DNA from: Acidovorax sp. GBBC 1281
GTDB lineage: Bacteria; Pseudomonadota; Gammaproteobacteria; Burkholderiales; Burkholderiaceae_C
Direction of reading: 5' to 3'
NCBI RefSeq assembly: GCF_028473645.1
Contig: NZ_CP097269.1
Span: 4,420,001-4,484,000 of the forward strand
Length of the DNA: 64,000 bases
Part shown: positions 16,231-25,209 of the stretch, piece by piece
Layout: each line of letters opens with the position of its first letter
Position numbering within the stretch: the first letter of the stretch is position 1
Notes under the pieces: generated by a model
What the model saw: the letters and a program-made list of their open reading frames with translations, nothing else
Told to the model about the DNA's origin: nothing
Database searches by the model: none
Made by a program: the position numbers and the translations under genes

Positions 16231-18707
16231 AGGCCGGCACGGCGCCGCCCGCCGACCCCGTCATCCTCGGCGTGCGCCACCACAGCCCCGCCTGTGCGCG
16301 GCTGGTGGCGGCGCGCATCCGGGCGCTGCGGCCCGCGTTCGTTCTGATCGAGGGGCCCGCGGATTTCAACGACCGGCTGGACGAGCTTTACCTGCCGCAC
16401 CGCCTGCCGGTGGCGATCTACAGCTACCTGGCGCGCGGCGGTACGCACCGCGGATCGTGGACGCCCTTCGCCGATCACTCGCCTGAATGGCAGGCGCTGC
16501 AGGCCGGGCGGGAAGCCGGCGCGCAGGTGCGCTTCATCGACCTGCCCGCCTGGCACGACGCATTCGCCCATCTCGAGAACCGCTACGCCGATGCGGCCGA
16601 TGCCGAGCACCAGGCGCGGGCCGAGGCCTACGAGCGCGCGCTGGCGGACAAGCTCGCGGTGCAGGGCCGCGACGCGCTCTGGGACCACCTCTTCGAAGAC
16701 GCAGGGCCGGAGGATGCGCCGGCCGGAGGGGACGACGTCGATGGCCTGGCGCTGCGCCTGTCCACGTACTTCGGCCACCTGCGCGGCGAAGGGGAGGCGG
16801 GATCGCTCGGCAACCAGGCGCGCGAACAGATGATGGCGCGCTGGATCGCCTGGGCCATAGCGCAGGACCGCGGCGCGGTGCTGGTGGTGTGCGGCGGCTA
16901 CCACGCACCCGCGCTCGCGCGGCTCTGGCGCGGGATGCCCACCGGCGAGCCGGAGACGCCGCAGCCCGCGCAAGGCCCTGAAGACACTATCAAAAATATA
17001 GCAAACCAACCAATCAACACTAAGGCATCGGCACGATTTGGCTCTTACATCGTGCCCTATACCTTCCGGCGGCTCGATGCGTTCGCGGGCTATGCGTCGG
17101 GCATGCCGTCGCCGCAGTACTACCAGTGGCTCTGGGAGCACGGGGCCGAGGGCGCGGCCCGCGAATTGCTGCGCGGCGTGGTGCAGCGCCTGCGCGAGCG
17201 CCAGCTGAGCGCCTCCACCGCCGACCTGATGGCCGTGCATGCGCGCGCGCTCGGGCTGGCGCGGCTGCGGGGGCACCGCCAGCCGCTGCGCTCGGACTGG
17301 CTCGACGCCCTGGCGGGCGCCTTGGTGAAGGAGGCGCTCGACGTGCCCCTGCCCTGGACCTACCGCGGCCCGCTGCGTGCCGGCACCGCCCCGGTGCTGG
17401 TGCAGGCGATGGACGTGCTGGCCGGCGACACGGCGGGCGGCCTCGCACCGGGCACGCCGCAGCCGCCGCTGGTCGCGGCCGTGCGGGCCGAGCTGGCCGC
17501 GCAGGGCCTGCCGCTGCGCGGCACCGTCACGCTCGACCTGCTGCAGGAAGGCGACCGCGCCAGGAGCCGCGTGCTGCACCGGCTGGCGTTGCTGCAGCTG
17601 CCGGGCGTGGTGCGCACGCGCGGCCCGGCGATGGCGCTGTCGGGCGAACGCGGCGAGGCCTGGAGCCTCAGCGAACCGTTGGAGCAGCAGGCCGCGCTCA
17701 TCGAGGCGGGCGCCTGGGGCGCCACGCTGGAAGACGCCGCGCGGGCGCGCCTGGAGGACCGCCTGCGCCAGGCACGCGGGCGCATCGCGCCGCTGGCCGA
17801 AGGCCTGAACAGCGCAGCCTGGGCCGGCCTTGCGGACCTGAGCGACGGGCTCCTGCGGGACATCGGCGACGCCATCGCCCAGGAGCCGCGTTTCGAGGCG
17901 CTGGCCCCCGCGCTGGGGCTGCTGCACACGCTGCTGCGCCACGGCCAGATGCTCGGCATGGCCGGTGCACCCGTGCTGCGCGTCGCGGTGGAGGCCGGCT
18001 TCGACCGCGCGCTCTGGCTGCTCGAAGCCCCCGCCGCGGTGGCCACCGCCGACACCGAAGACCATCTGCGCGGCCACCGGGCGCTGCAGCGCATCGTCGC
18101 CGACACACTGGCCGACCTGGAAGACGGCACGCCCCATCCGCTTGCGCTGGAACCCGCGCGCGCCCTCGCGGTATGGCAGCGCAAGGCGGCCGACCCGCAG
18201 GCCGCACCGGTCAGCCGCGGCGCGGCGCTGGGCGCGGTGCTGGCGCTGTCGGGCCGCCCGGGCGGTGGCGCGCAGGGCGACGGTGCCGCCACCCCCGGGG
18301 CCGGCGTGGAGGAAGCCATGAACCTGCTCGCCACCATGACCGCCGCCACGCTGGGCGACGCCCTCGCCGGCCTTTTGGCGCTGGCGCGCGAGGCGCTCGC
18401 CACCGAACCCGCCTTCGCCGCCGGCATGGACCGCCGCATCCGGGCGCTGGACGACGAAGACTTCGTGCAGGCCCTGCCGGCTCTGCGGGCCGCCTTCGCC
18501 TGGCTGCCGCCGCGCGAGCGGGGCCAACTCGCCGGGCAGGTGCTGTCGCTGCACGGCGCGCAGCACCTGCCGCGCCGCACCCTCACGGCCGCCACCCCGG
18601 GCGCCCTGCCCCCCGAAGCACTGGCCCGTGCCCGCGCCGGCGAAGCCGCAGCCGCGGCGCGGCTGGCCGCCTGGGGCATCGACGCCGGCACCGGAGCCCC
18701 TGCATGA
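16227..18707 (+). CDS. DUF5682 family protein (YehM-like) with repeat-derived insert
   Basis: An 826-aa protein of unknown function. The N-terminus VILGVRHHSPACARLV followed by FVLIEGPADFNDRL resembles the TraB/ChaN-like fold often noted for this family: a conserved His pair and an acidic EGP motif. The stretch GSYIVPYTFRRLDAFAGYAS is also characteristic. It starts with GTG at 16227, overlapping the MoxR stop. Around residues 252-270 an AT-rich in-frame insert (DTIKNIANQPINTKASARFG) matches the dispersed repeat of this window. The C-terminal half is an Ala/Leu-rich helical region. Its stop overlaps the VWA start (ATGA). Confidence 0.85.
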   Translation: MKAGTAPPADPVILGVRHHSPACARLVAARIRALRPAFVLIEGPADFNDRLDELYLPHRLPVAIYSYLARGGTHRGSWTPFADHSPEWQALQAGREAGAQVRFIDLPAWHDAFAHLENRYADAADAEHQARAEAYERALADKLAVQGRDALWDHLFEDAGPEDAPAGGDDVDGLALRLSTYFGHLRGEGEAGSLGNQAREQMMARWIAWAIAQDRGAVLVVCGGYHAPALARLWRGMPTGEPETPQPAQGPEDTIKNIANQPINTKASARFGSYIVPYTFRRLDAFAGYASGMPSPQYYQWLWEHGAEGAARELLRGVVQRLRERQLSASTADLMAVHARALGLARLRGHRQPLRSDWLDALAGALVKEALDVPLPWTYRGPLRAGTAPVLVQAMDVLAGDTAGGLAPGTPQPPLVAAVRAELAAQGLPLRGTVTLDLLQEGDRARSRVLHRLALLQLPGVVRTRGPAMALSGERGEAWSLSEPLEQQAALIEAGAWGATLEDAARARLEDRLRQARGRIAPLAEGLNSAAWAGLADLSDGLLRDIGDAIAQEPRFEALAPALGLLHTLLRHGQMLGMAGAPVLRVAVEAGFDRALWLLEAPAAVATADTEDHLRGHRALQRIVADTLADLEDGTPHPLALEPARALAVWQRKAADPQAAPVSRGAALGAVLALSGRPGGGAQGDGAATPGAGVEEAMNLLATMTAATLGDALAGLLALAREALATEPAFAAGMDRRIRALDDEDFVQALPALRAAFAWLPPRERGQLAGQVLSLHGAQHLPRRTLTAATPGALPPEALARARAGEAAAAARLAAWGIDAGTGAPA
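16985..17035 (-). repeat. Dispersed repeat copy F, partial, inside a coding sequence
   Basis: The word CACTATCAAAAATATAGCAAA has the right-end signature shared by the other copies (GCTATnAAAAA...TAGCAAA). The following 30 bp stay AT-rich and contain CACTAAGGC, similar to CACTAGGGC of copies A and B. It keeps the DUF5682 reading frame open. The surrounding gene is above 70% GC, so the patch is conspicuous. Confidence 0.6.
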
Positions 18708-19831
18708 CACCGCTGACCATCCCCGACCCCCTGCAGCGCTGGCGCCTGTTGCTCGGCGAGCCGGCGGAACCCGCGTGCGGCGCGCTCGGCGATGCCGCGC
18801 AGGCGGCCGATGCGGCGCTCGAATGGCTCTACGGCCGCGACAGCGATCGCGCCGAGCGCGGCGAGCGCAGCGCGGGCCTGGGGCCCTCGGCGCTCAGCAC
18901 GCCGGACTGGATCAACGCCATCCACACGCTCTTTCCCAAGGAAGTGATCGAGCGGCTGGAACGCGATGCGGTGGAGCGCTACGGCATCGACGAAGTGGTG
19001 ACCAACCTGGAGGTGCTGGAGCGCATCGAGCCGTCCGAATCGCTGCTGCGCGCGGTGCTGCACACCAAGCACCTCATGAACCCGCAGGTGCTGGCCGCCG
19101 CCCGCCGGCTCGTGGCCGAGGTGGTGCGGCGCATCATGGAAAAGCTCGCCACCGAAGTGCGCCAGGCGTTCAGCGGCAGCCGCGACCGGCGCCGCCTCTC
19201 GCGCATGAAAGTGGCGCGCAACTTCGACTTCCGGCGCACCCTGCAGGCCAACCTGCGGCGCTGGGACGCGGCGCGCGGCAAGCTCTACGTGGAGCGGCCC
19301 ATTTTCATCAGCCGCACGCGCCGGCATGCCGAGCCATGGGACATCGTGCTGCTCATCGACCAGAGCGGGTCGATGGTGGACTCCGTCATCCACAGCGCGG
19401 TGATGGCCGCCTGCCTTTGGCAGCTGCCGGGCATGCGCACGCGGCTGGTGGCTTTCGACACGCAGGTGGTGGACCTCACCGCCGATGTGTCCGACCCGGT
19501 GGAGCTGCTCATGAAAGTGCAGTTGGGCGGCGGCACCGACATCGCCCGGGCCGTGGCCTATGCGCAATCGCTCGTCGCCAACCCGGCCCGCACCATCGTC
19601 GTGCTGGTGAGCGATTTCTACGAGGGCGGCGACCCCGGAGAACTCGTGCGCCGCGTGAAGGCGCTGACCGGCGCGGGCGCGAAGGTGCTGGGCCTGGCCG
19701 CGCTCGACGCGCAGGCCGAGCCCGCCTACGACCGAGAGATGGCCGCGCGCCTCGTGAAGGAAGGCGCGCAGGTCGGCGCCATGACCCCGGGCCAGCTCGC
19801 GGGCTGGCTGGCCGAGAAGGTGCAGGCATGA
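18704..19831 (+). CDS. VWA domain protein (YehP-like)
   Basis: A 375-aa protein. An N-terminal helical region of about 205 residues precedes a von Willebrand factor A domain. The MIDAS site is complete: DQSGS at residues 219-223 (D-x-S-x-S), with the later GGGTDIARAV supplying the distal Thr/Asp and VVLVSDFYEGGD the last acidic ligand. It is the likely metal-dependent adaptor for the MoxR ATPase encoded two genes upstream. It overlaps both neighbours by ATGA. Confidence 0.92.
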   Translation: MTPLTIPDPLQRWRLLLGEPAEPACGALGDAAQAADAALEWLYGRDSDRAERGERSAGLGPSALSTPDWINAIHTLFPKEVIERLERDAVERYGIDEVVTNLEVLERIEPSESLLRAVLHTKHLMNPQVLAAARRLVAEVVRRIMEKLATEVRQAFSGSRDRRRLSRMKVARNFDFRRTLQANLRRWDAARGKLYVERPIFISRTRRHAEPWDIVLLIDQSGSMVDSVIHSAVMAACLWQLPGMRTRLVAFDTQVVDLTADVSDPVELLMKVQLGGGTDIARAVAYAQSLVANPARTIVVLVSDFYEGGDPGELVRRVKALTGAGAKVLGLAALDAQAEPAYDREMAARLVKEGAQVGAMTPGQLAGWLAEKVQA

Positions 19832-21975
19832 ACGCGCCGCTGCGGACCGACCTGCTCGAACTCACCCCGCAGGCGCTGACGGCGCTGGCCAACGCGGGCT
19901 TCGTCAAGCGCGCGCAAAAGGACGTGGCGGCCAAGGTGCTGCCGCGGCTGGAGACCGAACCCGACGGCACCGTGCGCGCGGAATTCGACGACGGCGCGCG
20001 CACGCGGTTGCCGCCGGGCCGCACGCTGCGCGATGCCGCATGCACCTGCGCCGCGAGCGGCATGTGCCGCCACCGCGTGATGCTGGTGCTGGCCTATCAA
20101 CAACGGTACGGTGCGGCGGGCGCGCCTGCGGTCGATGCGTCCACGGCCGCAGCGCCGCCCGCGGAACCGGGGGGCGCCTGGAGCCCCGCGCGTTTCGACG
20201 ACGCGGCGGTGTCGGCCAGCATGGCGCCCTCGGTGCTGGAGCAGGCCGCGCGGCTGGCGGCCTCGCGCCCCGTGGTGGCGGTGCAGCCGTGGCAGGGTCC
20301 CGCCGCGCCGCCAACGGCCCGGTTGCCGATGTGCACCGTGCGGTTCTTCTCGCGCAGCTCGCTCGTGCATGCGCGCTGCGACTGCCAGCAGGGCAGCGGC
20401 TGTGCGCATGTCGTGGTGGCGCTGTGGGCCTTTCGCGCCGCGGGCGATCTGCCCGCGGGCGGCGACGAAACCATGGTGGAAGTGCCGCCGCGCGCGGACC
20501 CCGCGCAGGCCGGTGCCGGCACCGATGGCGGCAGCGGCGCGACGGCGGCACCCGCGCAGCTGCAGTCCCCCGAGGCGCTGCGCCTGCGCGAGGCGCTCGA
20601 TGCGGTGCTGCTGTCGCTGTGGCTCGACGGATCGGCCCAGCCCACGATGGCCCTGGCAGCGCGCTTCGAAGCGCTGCGCGCGCAGGCGCAGGCCCTGGGC
20701 TGGCGCTGGGTGGACGACGGCATCGCGGAGCTGTGGTTGCTGCTGCAATCGCTGCAGGCCCGCAGCAGCCGCCACGACCCGCTGCGCCTGCTGGCCGTGG
20801 CGGCCGAGCTGTGGGCGCGCCCGCGTGCCGCAGCCCACGCCGAGGCCGTGGCCGCGGACAGAACGGGGCCTGCGCGCCCCGCGCTGCATGCCAGCCAGAT
20901 CCTGGGCGCGGGCGTGAAGGGCGAGGTCGCGCTGGACCACATCAAGCTCGTCTCGCTGGGCGCCGCGCTCTGGTCCGACGCGGCGGCCGAAGGCGCCAAC
21001 GTGCTTTTCGCCGATCCGGACACGCAGACCGTGACGGTGCTGGAACGCCAATGGCCGCGCGGCGAAGGTGCCAACGGCCCCGCGCAGGCCCTCGCCGGAC
21101 GGCGCGTGGCGGGGTTTCCGCTGCGGCAGATCGCGACGGGGCAGGTCATCACCAAGACCGCCACGCGCCGCGCCAACGGCCTCATCGACATCACCGCCGG
21201 GGCGCGCCAGACCGGCGTGATGCCGCTTTCGCCCGCGGCCTGGGACGAGCTGGCCGCGCCCTTGCGCCAAGCCAGTGTGCAAGCGCTGCGCGAGCGCCTG
21301 CGTGCCGCGCTGCCCGATTTCGTGCAGCCGCGCCAGGCCGCCACCGGCGCGGCCAGCGGGGCATCGGGCACGCTGCATGTGGTGGCGCTGGAAGGTGGCA
21401 TGCAGGTACAGGGCTGCGAGTGGGATGCGGCCGAGCAGGTGCTGCATGCGCGCATCGTGGCCGCGCAGCAGGAAGGCGCCGGGCCCGCACTGCACCTTGC
21501 GCTGCCGCACCGTGCGGCCGCGCCGGGCGCCGTGGACGCGCTGGCCCGCGCGCTGTCTGGCGAATGGGGGCCGCTGCGCGCGGTGGCCGGGCCGGTGGCG
21601 CTGCGCGGCGGCGAGGCGGTCATGCAGCCGCTGGCCCTGCTGACCCACCAGCGCGCCGTGGTGCCGCAGATCGAGCCGCCAGCCGCCCAGCCGCTGGCGC
21701 TGCGCACCTGCGACGATGCGCCCACACCCGTGCAGGCCCTGCTCGACGAAACCCTGCAATCGCTGGCCCAGTGGCTGCGCCAGGGCCTGCGCCACCAGCC
21801 AGGCGGGCTGGACGCGCGCGCGCAGTCTCAGGCCCGGCAGCTGCGGCAAGGCGGCCTGGACCGCGGCGCCGCGCTGCTCGAAAGCCTGGGCGGGCACCTG
21901 CGGTCGGCCGACCGCGGACCGCTGCTGGCAGCGCTGTCCACGCTGGCACTGCTGTTGCAGGCCCAAGGCGGCTGA
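19828..21975 (+). CDS. SWIM zinc finger protein with two SWIM motifs (YehQ-like)
   Basis: A 715-aa protein ending the five-gene operon. Two CxC-x5-CxH motifs are visible: C72, C74, C80, H82 and C184, C186, C192, H194. SWIM fingers bind DNA or protein. The remaining 500 residues are helical with no recognised catalytic motif. The ATG at 19828 overlaps the VWA stop by four bases. No terminator is obvious after its stop; the next promoter element is a Fur-like box 146 bp on. Confidence 0.88.
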   Translation: MNAPLRTDLLELTPQALTALANAGFVKRAQKDVAAKVLPRLETEPDGTVRAEFDDGARTRLPPGRTLRDAACTCAASGMCRHRVMLVLAYQQRYGAAGAPAVDASTAAAPPAEPGGAWSPARFDDAAVSASMAPSVLEQAARLAASRPVVAVQPWQGPAAPPTARLPMCTVRFFSRSSLVHARCDCQQGSGCAHVVVALWAFRAAGDLPAGGDETMVEVPPRADPAQAGAGTDGGSGATAAPAQLQSPEALRLREALDAVLLSLWLDGSAQPTMALAARFEALRAQAQALGWRWVDDGIAELWLLLQSLQARSSRHDPLRLLAVAAELWARPRAAAHAEAVAADRTGPARPALHASQILGAGVKGEVALDHIKLVSLGAALWSDAAAEGANVLFADPDTQTVTVLERQWPRGEGANGPAQALAGRRVAGFPLRQIATGQVITKTATRRANGLIDITAGARQTGVMPLSPAAWDELAAPLRQASVQALRERLRAALPDFVQPRQAATGAASGASGTLHVVALEGGMQVQGCEWDAAEQVLHARIVAAQQEGAGPALHLALPHRAAAPGAVDALARALSGEWGPLRAVAGPVALRGGEAVMQPLALLTHQRAVVPQIEPPAAQPLALRTCDDAPTPVQALLDETLQSLAQWLRQGLRHQPGGLDARAQSQARQLRQGGLDRGAALLESLGGHLRSADRGPLLAALSTLALLLQAQGG

Positions 21976-22120
21976 GGGCCGCAAGACCGCGCGGGCAGCC
22001 TCTGCCAGCGGGTGCAGGCGCGTCACGCGCACGCACGCCGCATGCCGGCTGAAAACCTGCAGAAAGCCAGCCGATAGCCGGCGCCTCTGCCCGACTCGCC
22101 CGTTTTCACATCAATTTGAA

Positions 22121-22135
22121 TGATAATTATTCTTA
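22121..22135 (+). promoter_or_regulatory. Fur-like box upstream of TonB siderophore receptor
   Basis: TGATAATTATTCTTA matches the Fur 7-1-7 pattern (TGATAAT-n-ATTATCA) in 12 of 14 defined positions. The surrounding bases (AATTTGAATGATAATTATTC) are the only AT-rich patch in the area. It lies about 90 bp before the nearest ATG of the receptor region, so iron-responsive repression by Fur is expected. Confidence 0.75.
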
Positions 22136-22227
22136 ATCAAAATGGGTCCGTTTCTTTTGCATCGCCTGTTCCGGCGGCCTTCCGGCTGGCCGGCGGCCTC
22201 TTCCTCGCCCTCCTCTCCCGCATTTCC

Positions 22228-22381
22228 ATGATCCACACCCGTTCCGACGCGGCGCACTCGCCTGCCCACGCCACTGCTTTCCTGCGCCCTTTCCTGAGCC
22301 CTTCCGCTGGCCCGCTCCCCCACACGCACCCTGTGCCGCTGCGCACTCACGCCCCTGGCGCTGTGCCTGTCGCAGGTCGCC
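22228..22381 (+). other. Signal-peptide region of the TonB receptor, out of frame with its ATG
   Basis: In the receptor frame, the codons just before 22382 read LCRCALTPLALCLSQVAMAQ, a good signal-peptide h-region and cleavage site, but that frame has no ATG, GTG or TTG start after its upstream stop at about 22294. An ATG at 22228 opens a neighbouring frame (MIHTRSDAAHSPAH). A one-base change near the C-run at 22316-22321 would join the two into a normal precursor. Either a sequence error, a real frameshift, or a CTG start (near 22307) explains this. The interval 21976-22227 holds the Fur box and no gene. Confidence 0.55.
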
Positions 22382-24412
22382 ATGGCCCAGGCCAGCGCGG
22401 ACGCGACGCCGCAACTGCAGGAAGTGCGCATCAACGCCAGCACCGAAAAGGACGTGGGCTTCGCCCCGGTGGAGGCCCAGACGGCCGGCAAGGCCCCCAT
22501 GCGCCGGCTGGAAACCCCGCAGTCGGTGAGCGTGGTCACGCGCGAGCAGATGGAGTCGCGCCAGATCGCGAACCTGCAGCAGGCGCTGCAGACCGTGGCC
22601 GGCGTGAGCCCGGTCAACTTCGGGCGGCGCGGCTTCGACGACATCAACATCCGGGGCTTTCGCTCCACCGAATCCATCCTCATCGACGGCCTGGTGCAAA
22701 GCCCCGGCATGTGGACGCGCCTCACGCCCTACGGCTACGAACGCTTCGAGGTGCTCAAGGGCGCGGCCTCGGTGCTGTACGGCCAGGTGCAGCCCGGCGG
22801 CATCGTCAACGCCATCAGCAAGCGGCCCAAGCGCGACGCTTTGAGCGAAGTGGGCGTGGAGGTGGGCAGCTTCGGCCAGCGCACCTTGCAGGCCGACATC
22901 AACCGCCCGCTGAACGAGTCGGGCAAGGCGGCGTTCCGCATCAACGCCCAGGTCTCGAACAGCGACGATCCGACCGACTTCGTCTATCGCCGCGACCGCT
23001 GGATCGCGCCTTCGCTGTCGCTGGACCTGGGCGCGCAGACCGATCTGGTGCTGTTCGCCACCTACAGCCAGAGCAACTGGATGCGCCAGCAGGGCATCAC
23101 GCCCTACGGCACGGTGCTGCCCAACCGCAACGGCCCCGTGCGGACCACGCTGTACACGGGCGATCCGAGCTTCGGCGGCTACGACATCGAAAGCACCTCG
23201 GTCGGCTACGCGCTGGAGCACCGCTTCTCGCCGCAGATGACGCTGCGCCAGAACGTGCGCTACGAATCGGAGAAGGGCAACGGCAACTTCGTCTCCAACC
23301 TGGCGCTGCAGTCCAACCAGCGCCTGCAGAACCGCCAGGCCACGCGCCAGTACCTGGACGACGACATGCTGGCCACCGACACCTCGCTGCTGTCGCAATT
23401 TGCCGCCCTGGGCCTGCAGCACCGCTTGGTGACCGGGCTGGACGCGCGCACCAGCCACAGCTGGCAAGGCCAGCGGCGCTGCACCATCGGCGCGCTCGAC
23501 CTGTTCAATCCGGTGTACGGCGCGGCCACCACCTGCCCGGCCGCCTACACCAACAACGCGCCTGAAAAGCTCAGCGTGATGGGCCTGTACGCGCAGGACC
23601 AGATCAAGTTCAACCCGCAATGGACGGCCCTGGTCGGGCTGCGCCGCGACTGGTCGGACAACCAGATCGACGACCGCCTGGCCAACCGGCAGACGCGCCA
23701 GAAGGATTCCGCCACCACCCTGTCGGCCGGGCTGGTGTACGAGTTCACGCCCGGATGGGCCGCCTACACCAGCTACGGCGAATCGTTCCTGCCCGTGTCG
23801 GGAACCAGCTTCGGCGGCTCGCCCTTCGCGCCGGAGACCGGCAAGCAATGGGAAGCGGGCTTGAAGTACGAGGCGCCCGGCGGCGGGCTCACCGGGGCGC
23901 TGGCACTCTTTGACCTCAAGCGCCGCAACGTCACCACGGCCGACCCGGCCAACACCGGCTTCAGCGTGCAGACCGGCGAGCAGCGCGCGCGCGGGCTGGA
24001 GCTGGAAGTGGGCGCCGAACTGCTGCGCAGCCTGAAGCTGACGGGCGCCTACACCTACACCGACACGAAAGTCACGCGCGACAACAACGCCGCCATCGTG
24101 GGCCTGCCGCTGAACCTCACGCCGCGCCACACGCTGGCCCTGTGGGCCACCTACAAGCTGCCGCAGATGCCGCAGATCACCCTGGGCGCCGGCGCCCGCT
24201 ACGTGAGCGAGCAGGTCGGCTCGTACCCCTTCACCCTGCCCGCCTACACCGTGGCGGACCTGTCGATCGGCTATGCCGGCTCCAACTACCGCATCACCGC
24301 GGGCGTGAAGAACGTGTTCGACAAGGCCTACTACGACGGCGCGATCAACGCCAACGTGGTGTCGCCCGCCCTGCCGCGCAGCTTCAGCGTAGGCCTGACG
24401 TACTTCTTCTGA
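22382..24412 (+). CDS. TonB-dependent siderophore receptor
   Basis: Outer-membrane ligand-gated channel. The first in-frame ATG (22382) gives 676 aa, but the true precursor probably begins upstream (see the preceding feature). A plug domain (about residues 35-150) includes VSVVTREQMESRQIANLQQAL and the VLKGAASVLYGQVQPGGIVN motif. A 22-strand barrel region follows and ends in aromatic Phe (VGLTYFF), the signal for BAM insertion. The siderophore is not identifiable. A Fur-like box upstream supports iron regulation. No siderophore biosynthesis genes are nearby. Confidence 0.93.
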   Translation: MAQASADATPQLQEVRINASTEKDVGFAPVEAQTAGKAPMRRLETPQSVSVVTREQMESRQIANLQQALQTVAGVSPVNFGRRGFDDINIRGFRSTESILIDGLVQSPGMWTRLTPYGYERFEVLKGAASVLYGQVQPGGIVNAISKRPKRDALSEVGVEVGSFGQRTLQADINRPLNESGKAAFRINAQVSNSDDPTDFVYRRDRWIAPSLSLDLGAQTDLVLFATYSQSNWMRQQGITPYGTVLPNRNGPVRTTLYTGDPSFGGYDIESTSVGYALEHRFSPQMTLRQNVRYESEKGNGNFVSNLALQSNQRLQNRQATRQYLDDDMLATDTSLLSQFAALGLQHRLVTGLDARTSHSWQGQRRCTIGALDLFNPVYGAATTCPAAYTNNAPEKLSVMGLYAQDQIKFNPQWTALVGLRRDWSDNQIDDRLANRQTRQKDSATTLSAGLVYEFTPGWAAYTSYGESFLPVSGTSFGGSPFAPETGKQWEAGLKYEAPGGGLTGALALFDLKRRNVTTADPANTGFSVQTGEQRARGLELEVGAELLRSLKLTGAYTYTDTKVTRDNNAAIVGLPLNLTPRHTLALWATYKLPQMPQITLGAGARYVSEQVGSYPFTLPAYTVADLSIGYAGSNYRITAGVKNVFDKAYYDGAINANVVSPALPRSFSVGLTYFF

Positions 24413-24568
24413 AGACCTGGAGACCGGCGGAAGGGCGTTATTGCCCGCCGCCCGCATGGGAACTGGCCGCCGCCCGCGCAGTGCCCAGCCCCTACCCCTC
24501 GAACCGCCGGCTCGCGCTCCATTCGTGGGCCGGTATCGCTATGGGCCAATCGCTGATTTCCTCAATTT

Positions 24569-24701
24569 ATTCATAGATATTTATCTTTTCTCATTAATCG
24601 TCTATCTATGCGAATTTTTTTGACTATCTTGCCCTGATCCCCGGCCAAGCCATTGATTCATAGGTTTCTATTTTTAGGCATTTTCACTAACATCTATGAA
24701 T
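24569..24701 (+). promoter_or_regulatory. Operator/promoter region of the HipB-HipA module
   Basis: The word ATTCATAG occurs at 24569-24576 and 24656-24663, and its reverse complement CTATGAAT at 24694-24701. The last copy overlaps the hipB start codon. The second and third form a perfect 8-bp inverted repeat with 30 bp between arms. The region is AT-rich, unlike the flanks. HipB-type antitoxins repress their own operon by binding such sites, so these are candidate operators. The 287-bp gap 24413-24699 contains nothing else I recognise. Confidence 0.6.
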
Positions 24702-25209
24702 GCCGAGACAGAACACCCCTCCCGCAGACTATCCCCAGGCCGTACTGCAGCAGATCGAGCAATTGGCGCAGAACATCGTCATCGCCCGTAAGCGCCGCAG
24801 GGAAACGCAGGCGCAGTGGGCCCAGCGGCTGGGTGTGTCGCAGCCGACCATGGCCCGCATCGAGCGGGGCGATCCCTCCGTGGCGATGGCGTCGTATGTC
24901 ATGTGCCTGTGGCTCATCAACCAGGCGCAGGGGCTGGCCGATCTGATTGCTCCGCAGAACGATCTCGCCTCGCTGGAGCGCGAAGTGGCGCGAGTCCAGC
25001 CACGCCCCCGTTCTACGACGAAAAAAACACCGCCCCCCGGGCCCTCATCCGTCGGACAACAGGCGGCAAGCGCCTTCTATAGAACCCGTCCCGGTGGAAT
25101 GAAGAAAGCCATGGGAGTCGCTGAGCCCCAGACTCCCGAAAGCGCTTACAACCGCTCTGCTGCAGGCTTGGCCGCGCTCATCTCCGGCATCAAGAAAGAG
25201 CGGCCATGA
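24700..25209 (+). CDS. hipB: HipB-like XRE family antitoxin/transcription repressor
   Basis: A 169-aa protein. An XRE helix-turn-helix spans about residues 25-70 (RRRETQAQWAQRLGVSQPTM then ARIERGDPS). HipB antitoxins are usually around 90-100 aa; the extra C-terminal 90 residues are Pro/Ser/Thr-rich and end in a short helix (AGLAALISGIKKERP). The start is the ATG at 24700, overlapping a candidate operator. The stop overlaps the HipA start by ATGA. Codon use and base composition fall at the upstream edge, suggesting transfer of the module. Confidence 0.85.
   Translation: MPRQNTPPADYPQAVLQQIEQLAQNIVIARKRRRETQAQWAQRLGVSQPTMARIERGDPSVAMASYVMCLWLINQAQGLADLIAPQNDLASLEREVARVQPRPRSTTKKTPPPGPSSVGQQAASAFYRTRPGGMKKAMGVAEPQTPESAYNRSAAGLAALISGIKKERP

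Noticed and set aside
22120..23565. Plus-strand frame overlapping the TonB receptor start
   Set aside because: Its first part is kept as a possible leader, but after 22320 it is a frame-shifted, low-complexity product.
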